From contig JARDYH010000007.1 of assembly GCA_029215795.1 (NCBI GenBank), positions 78,875,763 to 78,939,762 of the forward strand: DNA of 64,000 nt. Reading direction: 5' to 3'. Of this stretch, positions 10,782-21,326 are shown in pieces. The notes under the pieces are model-generated. The model was given only the letters and a program-made list of their open reading frames with translations. It was not told where the DNA came from and ran no database searches. This stretch comes from Anniella stebbinsi. Taxonomy: Eukaryota; Chordata; Lepidosauria; Squamata; Anniellidae. Position numbers and translations under genes: made by a program. How positions within the stretch are numbered: position 1 is the stretch's first letter; each line of letters starts with the position of its first letter.

Positions 10782-10861
10782 TTGCAATCCCATGCACACA
10801 TCCTTGGAAATAAACCCCACTGACCTCCTCCCATGAAAACATGCACAGGATTGGGCTGCAA
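10782..10861. mobile_element. Short palindromic MITE (family E)
   Basis: TTGCAATCCCATGCACACA at the left is inverted as ATGCACAGGATTGGGCTGCAA at the right. The core has AAACCCCACTGACCTCC. It matches the widespread squamate element with AATCCTATGCA arms. A second copy is at 50428-50510. Confidence 0.65.
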
Positions 10862-11197
10862 ACATCTACAATCATTTCAAAAGCTTATCCAGTTCCTTAA
10901 AAAATCTTACCAAGCAGGTTAAGTATGGAAGTGTGTCAGGCACTTCTGTCCAACAGTCTCTAGGATAATCCTTGGCAATACCCCCAAACTGGCTGTTAGG
11001 ACAAAACTATGCTGTACCTGCTCTCAATTTCAGAAGGGTAAGTAATTCTGGGATTGCCATTAATTCTGGGATTACCATTAAACTCATCAACTGTCCCATA
11101 TCTCCAGTGCTGGACAAACTCAACCTCCTCTATAAATCATGGAACACACACAGCTACGAACTAAAATAATTGCAGCTGGGATTATTAACTGGTGTGC
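10862..11197. other. Unassigned
   Basis: A direct repeat of ATTCTGGGATTRCCATTAA lies at 11046-11083. No other structure was seen. Confidence 0.35.

Positions 11198-11260
<63 letters not shown>
11198..11260. repeat. Compound microsatellite (GTCT)n(CT)n(CA)n
   Basis: Three successive simple repeats without interruption. Confidence 0.95.
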
Positions 11261-11383
11261 TCAAGATGAGCTCCTCTGCCTGCCTTTCACAACTAGAGGG
11301 AATTTGAACTCAACAGAACCTTTGTCACTTGAAAATGGACTCTCAGAGGAGGAGGGAAGAGGCTTCACAAACACTCCCCCTGC

Positions 11384-11760
11384 TCATTGGGCTGGCCCAT
11401 GGGCAGCAGTGATAAACCAGAAGCTGGGAACCAAAAGCTGTGAGCAAAGCCCATAGTCAGGCCTGAAGGGCACGTCGGGACCGAAAGGCAAACCAGCAGA
11501 CAGCAGCGAGCCCAAATTCAGAATCAAAAAGCAAGTCGGAACCAAAGCACAACACCGGGAGGCAGGAGCAAGGAACAAGCCAGAAATTAGAACCCAAGAG
11601 CAACTAAGGATACAAGAACACATCAGGGCTCAGGAAGAACTTGTTACTCAAGTAAACTGAAACAGGAAGCCCTCGTATATTACTTCCTGCCTAGCAGGAA
11701 GCCAGCCAGCCTTCATGGGCGGGAGCAGTCCAAGGCCTGAGGATACTAAATTGCCAAGGC
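11384..11760. repeat. Degenerate internally repetitive stretch
   Basis: Loosely repeated words (GGAACCAAA, GGGACCGAAAGG, GTCGGAACCAAAG, GGAGCAAGGAACAAG) recur every 15-40 bp, then TTACTTCCTGCCTAGCAGGA forms a small palindrome. It could be part of an old LTR retroelement or a degraded minisatellite. Family not recognised. Confidence 0.3.
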
Positions 11761-12149
11761 AGGTGCTGCAACAACATGCAGTTCAGTGCCTCATCAAACA
11801 GAACAGCCACACAAACCCGAAGTGCCCCAGTTCAAGTCCCAGTGGCTCCCAACACTCAAATATTTTTATAACACTGCCTCCTGTTTTTGTAGTCCAGGCA
11901 CAGTGTTTCCGTTCCCAGAAGTCCCCGGAGGAACGCCATTATTTCTTCCTATGAGTGAGGGCAGGAAGCATTGGCGCCAACGTACGTTCTCCTCACTCTA
12001 ATTTGGCTTCAGGATGAAGCCACCACATCACCTGTATTGTCATGAAGCCAAACCAGAGTGAGGGCAATGCTTCTTTTCACCCAGCAGCATGAGCACAGTC
12101 GCTAGCAAGTTCTCCCCACACTTCACACGTGTTTGTGGCCCTCCATCTG
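11761..12149. other. Unassigned
   Basis: The word CACTCTAATTTGGCTTCA near 11994 is roughly inverted as TGAAGCCAAACCAGAGTG near 12043, about 30 bp apart. This suggests a small decayed palindromic element. Confidence 0.3.
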
Positions 12150-12174
12150 CACACACACACACACACACACACAC
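12150..12174. repeat. (CA)n microsatellite
   Basis: About 12 perfect CA units. Confidence 0.95.
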
Positions 12175-13846
12175 TATTTTAAGCAAAATTCCTCCTCCAA
12201 CTGTGCATTCTAAAAATAGCTGGCAAAATTGGAGGGAGGCATTTTGGCGCCGCACTTAAACAACTGAATGGCAAGAGGCATCCAGCAAGTGATGCCTTCT
12301 TCCATCCCATCTCTGCATCTCCATTCCAATCCATCTCTTCACCTGCAGGATTTCTGCATGTTACACAGCTGCCCAGAAGACAGATTTTAAAAAATGGTTT
12401 TAAAATTGGCAAACCAAAACTGCAGCAGGGCTCGAGCAGTCGTCTATCAATAATAACTTTGATTGTTTACTATGAAGCCTTCCAAATCCCAAAGCGAAAA
12501 GTAGGAAAGACTCCAGATTAAACAGGCTGTTTCCAACTTCAATGGGCGACGGTTTCCCTAGGTATGGCGATGGAACTGATCACACTCCAGAAACTACAAA
12601 TCTGTTCCTTCTGTCTTCTCCTGCTCCCCAAAATAACTCAAATCGCAATGGTTACTGACTTGCCCTCTCCCTTACAAGGGAAGGGCAGGCCAGTACAAAC
12701 ACAACTTCATCCCGGTAGGAAATCATGCATGCATTTTAATGTGCCACCTGCTTATACAACTCACATCTATGCAGCCTTAAATATAAACAGACAGCCTCTT
12801 CCTGGCTGTTAGACAGAACACTACCCCAGTTTGTTCTTGGAACATGCCAAAATTACTGCTCTTTGGAGATCAGGCATATTTTAGGGCAGGACGCATTCCC
12901 CCTTCTTTTTAAAGAGTTTGCAGCTTAATAAATAGGGTATTCACCATATACCGACCCCAAAGATTGTACCTTTGGAGAATAGTCTAAAATCCGTGCTAAA
13001 AGTGCCTTGAAAAGCTGATCTGGAAACAAATGATTATTCCAGACCGGTCATGATGTTACAAACCCAACTTGAACATGCAGTAGGGACACCACACACCTAC
13101 ATTAAGCATTAAAAACTCCATGCTTCTTCATCCACGAACTTATCATAGATTCAAGAGTTTGGCATCATGGAATTTCAGGACCAATGAAGCCATACAACAA
13201 AGCTTAATCAAAGGCAAGCAACTCCAATCTTGGTGCTTATACCTGCATGTGATCTGGTCAGGGATCAGAGGTCTCATTGGTACCCTTCTGTTTCATGTTA
13301 AATGGTGTCGCATTCTCCCTGCACAGATCATTAGAATACAATTGCACTAAACCATTGTACCTTCTCCCCACCCCCAAATAGTTCCTCTCAAAGATACTGC
13401 AACCACCAAAAGAAAGTATTTGATTGGTATCTTACCTATGAAGATACAATGACAGGTTCTGGTTTACTCATCTCAGCAACACTCCGTAAGGTAAACAACA
13501 AGAGGAAGATGATTCATGAACAGGAGTCTGGCAAAGAAATGAGAAATTACTTTGAATATGGAAACAGCGTTAGCCATGATGTGTATCCCAGAAATGGACA
13601 AACACCCACATACACAAGCCAGGTTCAGAGGTAAGAGAAACCCATGGTTGCCTGCTATGTGAACAATTTTGCATGAGCCTTGTGCTAACACACTCTCCCT
13701 CCCTCTCCCCTCTCTTTTGCATCCACAAAAAAGGAGAATGGATGCATCCACATATGCTTTTAAACAAACCGCAGTTCCCAGTCACATCCAAAGTAGGGGT
13801 AAGTGTGGTTATTTAAACTGTGATTCTCACAAGGCGGGATCCTAGG
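12175..13846. other. Long unassigned stretch
   Basis: About 1.7 kb with no recognised transposon, microsatellite or RNA gene. Frames up to 92 codons occur on both strands without domain signatures. One of the larger repeat-poor blocks of the window. Confidence 0.35.
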
Positions 13847-13902
13847 AATCTGTCTTATACTGTCAGACCAGTGGTCCATCCAGCTCAATGCTGTCTACAC
13901 CA
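13847..13902 (-). mobile_element. SINE (type 2) 3'-end fragment
   Basis: AGGAATCTGTCTTATACTGT, CAGACCAGTGGTCCATCCAG and TCAATGCTGTCTACAC match the antisense 3' end that elsewhere reads GAAGCTGCCTTATACTGAG. Confidence 0.5.
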
Positions 13903-14093
13903 TGGATGGGGAACCTCCAGTCCATGGTCCTAATCTAGCCTGGTAAAGTTCCCCATCCATCCAATGGCATCTCCTTGGAGTCCTCCAAGGATCTCTGAGC
14001 ACCAGGAAAAGCAAAATGGGAGGGGAAAGGGTCACGATGTATGTGGGTATCTATCAATCCATCCATTTCATATCCATGCCCGACATTATCACT
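13903..14093. other. Unassigned
   Basis: GATGGGGAACCTCCAGTCC at 13902-13920 may be a degraded family A MITE arm. Nothing firm. Confidence 0.25.
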
Positions 14094-14240
14094 TTGCCTC
14101 AAGGCGGTTTACAAAAGCAAATGCATTTTTTAAAAGCCATAAATGCTGCCATGACGAACTCCCATAAAACCAGCCAGTAGAACCAATTAAAACAGCAATT
14201 AGCTGAAGGCAATTAAAATGATATAAAACTTCTTTTTAAG
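14094..14240 (-). mobile_element. L2-like LINE 3' UTR fragment
   Basis: TGCCTCAAGGCGGTTTACAA followed by AAAGCCATAAATGCTG and A-rich sequence is the antisense of an L2-like tail (TTGTAAACCGCC-type motif) with the 3' UTR behind it. Confidence 0.5.
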
Positions 14241-16077
14241 AAAACCCATAAAAGCATGCCGTAATGTTGTTGTATTTTGTTGGGCTCTGTCTCTCCCCCT
14301 ATATAATATTTTTTTTGGGGGGGGGAGGTTGGGGGTGTTTGTGAGCCTCTCTGAGCATTGTGACTGCAGTGGAAAGGTAGTATACAACTTTTTTTTAATG
14401 CATAAGCAGGATAGGATTCACACAGGACTGGAAAGACAAGGAGGAATATACCAGGTGTGCATATTGGGGGAGGATTTCCACTGCTTAGGTGCCAACACTG
14501 AAAAGGCACCAATGCCCACCCACCTAAAATGAGAGGGTGGGATCACCTAGAGATGGGTCTCAAAGGAAGATCTTAACATTGGAGTGGGTCAACATAGGAA
14601 AAGATGGTCCCTCTCAATATCAGAACCCCAGTCTGAGCTTTAGAATGTTAAAACCTGACCTGAAAGTTGAACTCAGAAACAAAACTAGAAATGAATTCCC
14701 ACCCAGTAGCCTTCACTCAGATTTTAAGATCTGCATCCTTCAAATCCTTTCTCAAGAATCGACTTTTTGGCCGGGTGGATAGATCTCCTACTTTACAAAG
14801 GACAGCCTTCTATTTGCAGGGCTGTCAGATGTAGTGGTCTATCGAAAATTTCTTCCACGAAAATTTCAACCATTCTCATTCAATTTGATGGGGCGGGGGG
14901 GGGGAAATTGCTTTCGAAAATAAATTCAAAGGAGAAGAAATTTTGGAGAAGTTCTCATGGGTTCACGTCAGGGTTCTTGTGCTTACTTTACTTATGAGAT
15001 GACTGAGGAGTATGTGTGAGTGTCCTGTCTTTCATGGTACAGTCATCTCTCTGACAGGCTGTAGACTCCTTGGCTTCCCACCCAAGGAAAAACATCACAA
15101 ATGTATTCCTCCCATAGGGCCTTTTCAGATCAGGAAGTGCAGGTAGCCTGGGAGACTGTAGAGCAATGATGAGATGTGTAATAGAAAGAAAAATATAGAC
15201 AGTCCCCTCAGCCGCCTCACAGCGATTAGTTATGGTCAAAAACACCACCAACACACATTCAAAATAAATTATAAAATGCCCTGAGAATGAGGCAGAAAAA
15301 TTGAATCCCATTTCATGGGGAAAGAAAATTTCCAAGAAATTCCTAAGATTTTTCTTTTCTTAAATAAAAGGACACTTTACATATTTTTCTCACATTTTCT
15401 TCACCATTATTTTTCATGGTGGATGCATTCTATCCCTCAATGCCCTGGAGTGATGCTAGGTATATGGAGGGTGAAAAAAGGGGGCCAGGCTGCCAACATA
15501 GTTGATGCTGTTGCCCCTTGCATTAGCAGTGCGAAAAACCAAAAAAAAACTCAGGGAAAAAGGAAGAACGAAGCTGTACTACAACTCTTGCCAAAGGTGA
15601 TGCCTCCCTGTGAGGAATTGTAGGAGAATTTCTCCTCTCCCTGGACACATTCAGTGAAATTGTCCCCCCACCCCCAATTTCTCTATCCACAACTAGGGTG
15701 GTGAATTTTGAGAGGCCCCTTCTACACATCTCTAGTCAGAGGTCATGCTTCTTTTTAACAGGCTGACCGGTCCAAGTCCAGTAAAAAAGATAAAGAACTA
15801 TAAGAAGGAAGAGCAGGAAGGGGCCTTGAGGTTGTCCATTAACACTTAGCATCTAGACAGCAGACTGAGCTGGTAGGCAGGTCACCCGGTCAAAGTCGTT
15901 CCTGCTGTGGTAAGATGGGTTATGTTTCTATTTACATTATAGTCACTATTTATGAATTAGCATATGCAAATTCTGTGCAAATCTCTCTCCCTCTCTCTCT
16001 CTTTGTCTTCTATTTGGGTGATGCATTTCCTCCTGGGGGAATATTACAATGGCCAAACCCCCACACCCCCATCTCCT
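14241..16077. other. Mostly unassigned; AT-rich segment inside
   Basis: Has a T/G homopolymer block near 14310-14330. An AT-rich section at 14840-15370 has CGAAAATTTC and GAAATTTTGG words resembling the family D elements. A CT-rich tract lies near 15982-16003. No gene was identified. Confidence 0.3.
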
Positions 16078-16078
16078 G

Positions 16079-16100
16079 CACACACACACACACACACACA
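16079..16100. repeat. (CA)n microsatellite
   Basis: About 11 CA units. Confidence 0.9.
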
Positions 16101-16724
16101 ACTTTTTTTCAGATGAACTTTGATGACAAAAACTGTCTTGACTCTTGGTCTTTCATGGGGATTCTCTCAAGGCAACCACGATTCTTTATTCTTCAAAGAC
16201 ATGATTACTTTCTGACATGTGCTGAAGACACTAGGTTATCTTTACTGGTGGTATCAGCCACAAACAAAAACTAGAATTCAGGACCACCAAGGAAACTGAA
16301 GAAATGGATTCAACAGGGCAGCTCTTCACCCAGCGACCAGGTTTGAACGTATAACTAAAACTTTGCTTCTTTGGGATAAAATTAAGATGGCATCTTCAAG
16401 CTGCTATTGGTTGGTGCATCACATATTATCAAAGACAAAATGGAGATGTAGCATCTGAGAGTAAACTCTCTCTCTCTTGGCTTTTGAAAACAGTTTCCTT
16501 TTCCTTATGAGTCAAACAGCAGGCAAAGAGATTTGTGTTTTATTTTTGTTACCTTTTTGCCTTTTTTTTTTAACGCAGCTTGATTAACATATGGCAAGGC
16601 TACAGGGGTGAGAACGCTAGGATTTATTTCCTCTTGCAGAAGGAAATGCTGCCAAGTCTTTTGCATCTGGACGGAGAAAGGAGTCAAATGGAATGTTGTC
16701 AGAGCACAATGCTGCAGGTCTTCC
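16101..16724. other. Unassigned
   Basis: T-run near 16560-16572. Frames at 16505-16822 have no domain signature and run into the family F repeat. Confidence 0.3.
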
Positions 16725-16865
16725 TGAACTCGAAACCTGAGAGCTGTCGGGCAGGGATTCTGCAGGTGGAACAGCAAATGTCCCTACCTTGCCTTTCAAG
16801 TCATGTAAAATCAGTTGCTTGATTTGGCCTCATTCTGCCTAATGGTAGGGATGGCCCTCTTCTCA
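16725..16865. repeat. Interspersed repeat, family F
   Basis: ATTCTGCAGGTGGAACAGCA, AATGTCCCTACC and later TTCTGCCTAATGGTAGGGAT correspond to the same words at 42930-43205 and 1088-1250. Confidence 0.5.
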
Positions 16866-17095
16866 GTCAAAGCTGGCACCAAGGGTAGGCACGGCTGAGC
16901 TTCTGCCAAGAGCCCACACCCCAGAAGGGGTTGACTAACAAGATCTTCCTGGAGTTGTTTCTCTTCTTCACTATTGCAACCTGCTGGTTCACCCTGCTTC
17001 TCACTCTGGCCTCAACAAAAGAGGTGGTCAAAAGGAAGAGCAGGAGATGCCACCGCCTGCATGCTCCCTGGCACTCTGTCTGTCAAAACAAGCTT

Positions 17096-17333
17096 ATTTA
17101 TTAATTTATTGCATTTGTATCTTGCTTTTTTCCCTCCAAGGAACCCACAGCGGCTTACGTAATCATCCTCTTCTCCATTTTATCCTCACAACAATGACCC
17201 TGTGAGGTAGGTTGGGCTGAGAGTCTCTGACTGGCCCAAAGTCACCCAGTGGGTTTCCATGTCTGATTGGGGACTAGAACCCGGATCTCCCGGCTTCCAG
17301 ACCAACACTTTAGCCACTATACCACACTGGCTA
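17096..17333 (-). mobile_element. tRNA-derived SINE (type 1), near full length
   Basis: From TTTATTAATTTATTGC tail through CCAAGGAACCCACAGCGGCT, CCATTTTATCCTCACAACAA, GGTAGGTTGGGCTGAGAGTC, TGGCCCAAAGTCACCCAGTG and ACTAGAACCCGGATCTCCC (box B zone) to AGCCACTATACCACACTGGC (5' head with box A). This is the best preserved copy of this SINE in the window. Confidence 0.8.
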
Positions 17334-17490
17334 GTGGTAGTAATGATGAGAAAGTGGATGAGGACCAATAGCAGTTTGCTCCCTGACGTGTCTGAGCCAG
17401 CTCAGATCACTGTTGAAACATAACTAAAAATGACCGTCAAGCACAGGTGATTAATTAATTTTAAGATATTTATGTCCTGCCTATTAAATC

Positions 17491-17670
17491 AGCATAAACA
17501 GAGCCACACTGGATCAGACCAAAGACTTATCTAGTCTAGCATTCTGTTCACACAGTGGCTAGCCAGATCCCCAAAGGAAGTCTAGAACAGGACATGAATG
17601 CAATAACAGCCTCCTGCACATGTTCTATAATAGAATGTCATCAGGACTAGTAGCCCTTGATCACTGACAA
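17491..17670 (-). mobile_element. CR1 LINE 3'-end fragment
   Basis: ACACTGGATCAGACCAAAGA, TTCACACAGTGGCTAGCCAG, ACATGAATGCAATAACAGCC and TCAGGACTAGTAGCCCTTGA in antisense order. Confidence 0.65.
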
Positions 17671-17699
17671 GGTGGTGACTCCAAGGTGGCTTGAAATAT

Positions 17700-17940
17700 A
17701 TGTAGGGATGGATGAACGTCTCAGTTTCGCTTGAACTCACATTCACATTTTTAAAAATCTCATGTTCTTTCCATCCTGAGTATCAAGAGATTTGCACATT
17801 CTGGAGAAATCTTATCAAAAACAAAGCAAAACAAAATTTTACACAAGCCGAATTCAGTAGTTACAGCTATTCTCTACTCAGGGACCATGCTATACCTGCT
17901 GCCATCTAACTTTTGAAGATGAGGGATGAACCTCTCATAA
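17700..17940. mobile_element. AT-rich TAGGGATG-type element (family D)
   Basis: Begins GTAGGGATGGATGAACGTC, with CATTTTTAAAAATCTCATG and GATTTGCACATTCTGGAG inside. Right end uncertain. Confidence 0.4.
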
Positions 17941-18274
17941 AAAAACTGAGATGGCCACCCTAAGTCAGTACCTCAAATATGATGGAATACAGACAAATTC
18001 AAATTCAGACTTTTAAGGGTGAAATACTCAAAACCATCGGCCTGATTGGACGAATCTCTCACCCATCGGCAAATATATGTAAGATACTTTAGAACAACCA
18101 ACCAGGATGTTCCAACTCCTTCATTGGCTTCCTTGCCCAATCTGCCAGTAATGTTACCTGCGATTAAGCAAGAGGAAGTAGTGATCAAGGTGAGGGTAGT
18201 GACAGCAAGGTATTAATCCTCTCTTCACTCTTCAAACTTTCCAGCTAAGGCTGTAGACCTTTGCATAGTCAGTT
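17941..18274. other. Unassigned
   Basis: No family recognised. The - strand frame at 17973-18188 has no domain signature. Confidence 0.35.
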
Positions 18275-18590
18275 AAGAACATAAGAGCCATGCTGGATCA
18301 AACCACAAGCCCATTTAGTCCAGCGTTCTGTTTGCACAATGGCCAACCAGTTGCCTGTGGGAAACCTGCAAGTAGGATATGAGTGCAATAATACCTTTCT
18401 GCTCATGTTCCTTAGCAACTGGTGTACAGAGTCCTATTGCCTCTGATACTGGAGGTAACACGTAGCCATTAGGGAGTGGTAGCCATTGATAGCCTTCTCC
18501 TCCAGGAATTTATCCAACCCCCTTTTAAAGCCATCCAAATCAGGGACCATCAGTACATCTTCTGGTAGCAAATGCCACACTTTTAACTGT
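18275..18590 (-). mobile_element. CR1 LINE 3'-end fragment, long copy
   Basis: AAGAACATAAGAGCCATGCT, GGATCAAACCACAAGCCC, GCCATTGATAGCCTTCTCCT and CCCCCTTTTAAAGCCATCCA up to TCTTCTGGTAGCAAATGCC. Confidence 0.7.
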
Positions 18591-19165
18591 GTTTAGGGCA
18601 GCTTGCTCCAAAGTACAGTGAGACTTACTGCTGAGTAAGGATGAAGAGGCTCCAGAGCTGTCTGAATCATAGCCAGTGTGGTTTCCAGGCAGAGATTCCT
18701 ACCGGAGTTGCCAAGTGTAAGGTCGTACTGCAAAACCCTTGCCCGTGTGTATCATATGTCAAACTGCAGTGCCTCATGCGGCACTAGTGTCAGATTTATA
18801 ACTGATGACATTGCATGAGCTCAGGAGCCAAATATGCCCAAGATGTCTAGGCATTTTATTTGTTGACACCGCAAATGTTAGGATCAGGATGAAAGCAGCC
18901 CAAAATGATGAAGCCGGAGCATCAAGGTATGTGGCACTAACATAAAAATATAACCAGCACTATCACATGCACGCGCACACACACACACACATGATATATA
19001 CTAGGAAATTCTGTAGGATTCATGACTGCTTCTGATTTGTATCACCCACATAATGTCTAATGAAAGGCATCAGATGACAAGGTATCGTTGAACTCAGAGT
19101 TTCCCTGCCTGCCCCCTGCCCCACAAAGGGACAGCCAGTGAATTATTAGGAATCCGATCCTACAG
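18591..19165. other. Unassigned; short AC tract
   Basis: An (AC)n tract of about 9 units sits at 18973-18990. The rest was not recognised. Confidence 0.35.
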
Positions 19166-19590
19166 CTAGGGATGTACAGATGTTGTAAAATCTATTCCAT
19201 TTGCAGAACGCAGATTGACAGGTGCCTTTTATTCCATTGTCTGCTCAGTGATGGAGTGGGGGGGGGGGTTGTTCCAATTTCCAAACTATGCACAGATTTG
19301 CACTTCTGTAAATCCCCCCAAAATGTGCATTTTCATGCTTTAGCCTACAGATGAAATGTGCATTTTCGGCAGGTTTTTTTAAACGTATTTTTCTGCGATC
19401 AAATTTGCGTAAAATTCCAGAAAGGTGGTGTGGTTTTTTTAAAGAAGTCCCCAAGTCCACTTAATCCGTGTGACTCAGGAAAAGGTGGTCTGCAATGGAA
19501 TCCATTGGCTGGGTTCACAGAAATCCGAACTCATGTGTTCATGGCATTACAAATTTCTCTGACAGGGGTACCTACAGCAGAACTAGATGC
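19166..19590. mobile_element. AT-rich TAGGGATG-type element (family D)
   Basis: GCTAGGGATGTACAGATG start, then AATGTGCATTTTCATGC and AATGTGCATTTTCGGC repeated words, as in 9699-10160. G-run at 19258-19268. Confidence 0.5.
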
Positions 19591-19649
19591 CACCTCTGCC
19601 CCCTAATCCATATTGGCAATACCATTATTTATTTACTATCGTTCTATAC

Positions 19650-19794
19650 TATCGTGCTATACTACCCCTGGATAGTTGAAATGATATGTGGTTTGTTTTT
19701 ATGCTTTTAAATTTTGTATATTGGGTTTTAAATGTTCAATGTTTTTAATTTTTGTAAACCGTCCAGAGAGCTTCGGCTATGGGGAAGTATGTAA
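19650..19794 (+). mobile_element. L2-like LINE 3' tail
   Basis: ATTTTTGTAAACCGTCCAG then AGAGCTTCGGCTATGGGG is the 3' terminal stem-loop motif also found at the end of the RT-bearing LINE (22955-22990). Truncated to about 150 bp. Confidence 0.75.
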
Positions 19795-19823
19795 ATAATA
19801 ATAATAATAACAATAATAATAAT
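19795..19823. repeat. (AAT)n microsatellite
   Basis: ATAATAATAATAACAATAAT tract forming the shared tail of two LINEs lying tail to tail. Confidence 0.9.
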
Positions 19824-20335
19824 AGCTGAAACTTTCTGGGCAGTTCATAATAATTAAAACCATAAAATACAACGTAAGAGATAATAACATGAAACTTTTA
19901 AATGTTTTAAAATACTACGTGAAATCAAAGTAAAACCCAACTGCAATTACAGCCCAGGGAAAGCCTGGGTGACAAGATGTGTTTTCAGGAGGCATTTAAA
20001 AGATATCACATTTTCTGCCTCCCGAACTGCAAGGGGGACCATTTTCCAGAGGGTGGGTGCCACTACAGAGAAGGCCCATCATTGGGGTTCTTCATGGTGA
20101 TATTCCGTTCATATTGGAATGAGCATCAAGGGCACCTCTGAAGACCTTAAATGTCATCTGGGTGTATATAAGGGAAGGTGGTCTACTTGGTATCCTGGTC
20201 TCAGGTTGTTTAGAGCTTTACAGGGTAAGAACATAACCTTGTACGTGGCTCAATAGCTAATAGGCAGCCAGTGCAGTTCTTTTAACACGGGTTTTATGTG
20301 GGCAGTTGCATTCTGCACTAGATGCAGCTTCTGAA
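19824..20335 (-). mobile_element. L2-like LINE 3' end (coding remnant plus 3' UTR)
   Basis: On the - strand the sequence reads a decayed C-terminal RT-LINE segment (words for LYTPQMTF, GLLCSGTH) followed by a 3' UTR ending ATGAACTGCCCAGAAAG. It corresponds segment by segment to 50745-51215 on the + strand, so both are the same subfamily. Frames are broken, so it is a dead copy. Confidence 0.75.
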
Positions 20336-20794
20336 CCATGCATAAGGGTAGCCCACATCAAGCATATTACAGAACCTAATAATGCCATCCACAATGTCAG
20401 GGGTTCATTCACTGATCATCATCTGCCAGTAATGCTATCTTGTATTTTACATAGAACTACCAGGCCAGCCTCTGTGCAAAAGAAGAAATGGACATAAACC
20501 TGACCTCAGAAACAGTATTGTCTGAATAACCATTTTGGAGAGAACTCCCAGGACACTCTGTCGCTGATCTTAAAATGACCGTTATTGATCAAAGAAACTT
20601 CAAAGGAAGACTGCAACATGAAACAGCTGGACTGCAATTCATTAAGAGATCAATTGTATCACCTCTGGTTTAAATGGGGATAAAGGTTTCTTATCACTCT
20701 GTGGGTGTTCATTAGTTTACCAATGCCAGGATGTCTGCACTATCGCCAACAACTCTCTGTGAATGGCTATCGTTAATAACTTCATTATCACTGT
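20336..20794. other. Unassigned
   Basis: No family recognised. Sequence complexity is normal. Confidence 0.35.
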
Positions 20795-21039
20795 GTTGGA
20801 TCCAGACTCAAGTCATACTTAAAGTAGACCCATTCAAATTAATAGATAATAAAGTTAATTTCAATGGGACTACTCTAAGGATGACTAAGGGTACAATTCA
20901 ATGCATGTTTAGGCAGAAAATGTCCCACGAGCCCCAGCATTCCCCAGCTAGCCATGGCTATCTGGAGAACATTGAGTGTTGTGATACTTTTTTCTGTCTA
21001 AACACGCATCGGATTGCACTCTTAAGTCTGGATCCAATC
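20795..21039. mobile_element. Palindromic MITE (family E2), host of a nested element
   Basis: Left arm GTTGGATCCAGACTCAAG, right arm the inverse CTTAAGTCTGGATCCAAT. Internally AAGTAGACCCATTCAAATTA is inverted as TTAATTTCAATGGGACTACT. Related copies are at 26371-26527 and 32692-32832. It is interrupted by the element at 20889-21022. Confidence 0.7.
20889..21022. mobile_element. Harbinger-like MITE nested in another MITE
   Basis: About 33 bp TIRs, GGGTACAATTCAATGCATG continuing into TTTAGGCAGAAAA, are matched by the inverse of TTTTTTCTGTCTAAACACGC continuing to GGATTGCACTCT. A 3 bp duplication TAA flanks both sides (20886-20888 and 21023-21025), as is usual for PIF/Harbinger elements. Non-coding. 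A partial relative starts at 50523. Confidence 0.75.
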
Positions 21040-21124
21040 TGTACTTTCTGCATTTTATCATTGTCTACAATTCCTCTAAAATCACTGTTTACTATTCCAC
21101 CACCAAACATGAGTTTATATACCT

Positions 21125-21230
21125 GCAACTCAAGGTAACACTTCATGCATCTGATGAAGTAGATTCGAGTCCACAAAAGGTTATGCCAGAATAAATTTGT
21201 AAGATCTTAAGGTGCCAGGTTTTTTTTTCA
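21125..21230 (+). mobile_element. Ancient amniote repeat fragment
   Basis: TGCATCTGATGAAGTAGATT, CCACAAAAGGTTATGCCAGA, ATAAATTTGTAAGATCTTAA and GGTGCCA match the recurrent reptile/bird repeat of the form GATGAAGTGGACT...AATAAATTTGTTAGTCTTTAAGG. A - strand copy is at 44901-44990. Confidence 0.55.
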
Positions 21231-21240
21231 TCAGTTTTTC

Positions 21241-21262
21241 TTTTGGGGGGGGGGGGGGAGTG
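21241..21262. repeat. Poly-G tract
   Basis: TTTTGGGGGGGGGGGGGGAG, with a short T-run on either side. Confidence 0.8.
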
Positions 21263-21326
21263 TTCTTTTTTTATGGGGGTAAAACACTAACATGGCAACC
21301 CTTCTGAAAAGTCTTTCCTAGAAACT

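Noticed and set aside
11198..11260. Regulatory element
   Set aside because: Simple compound microsatellite.
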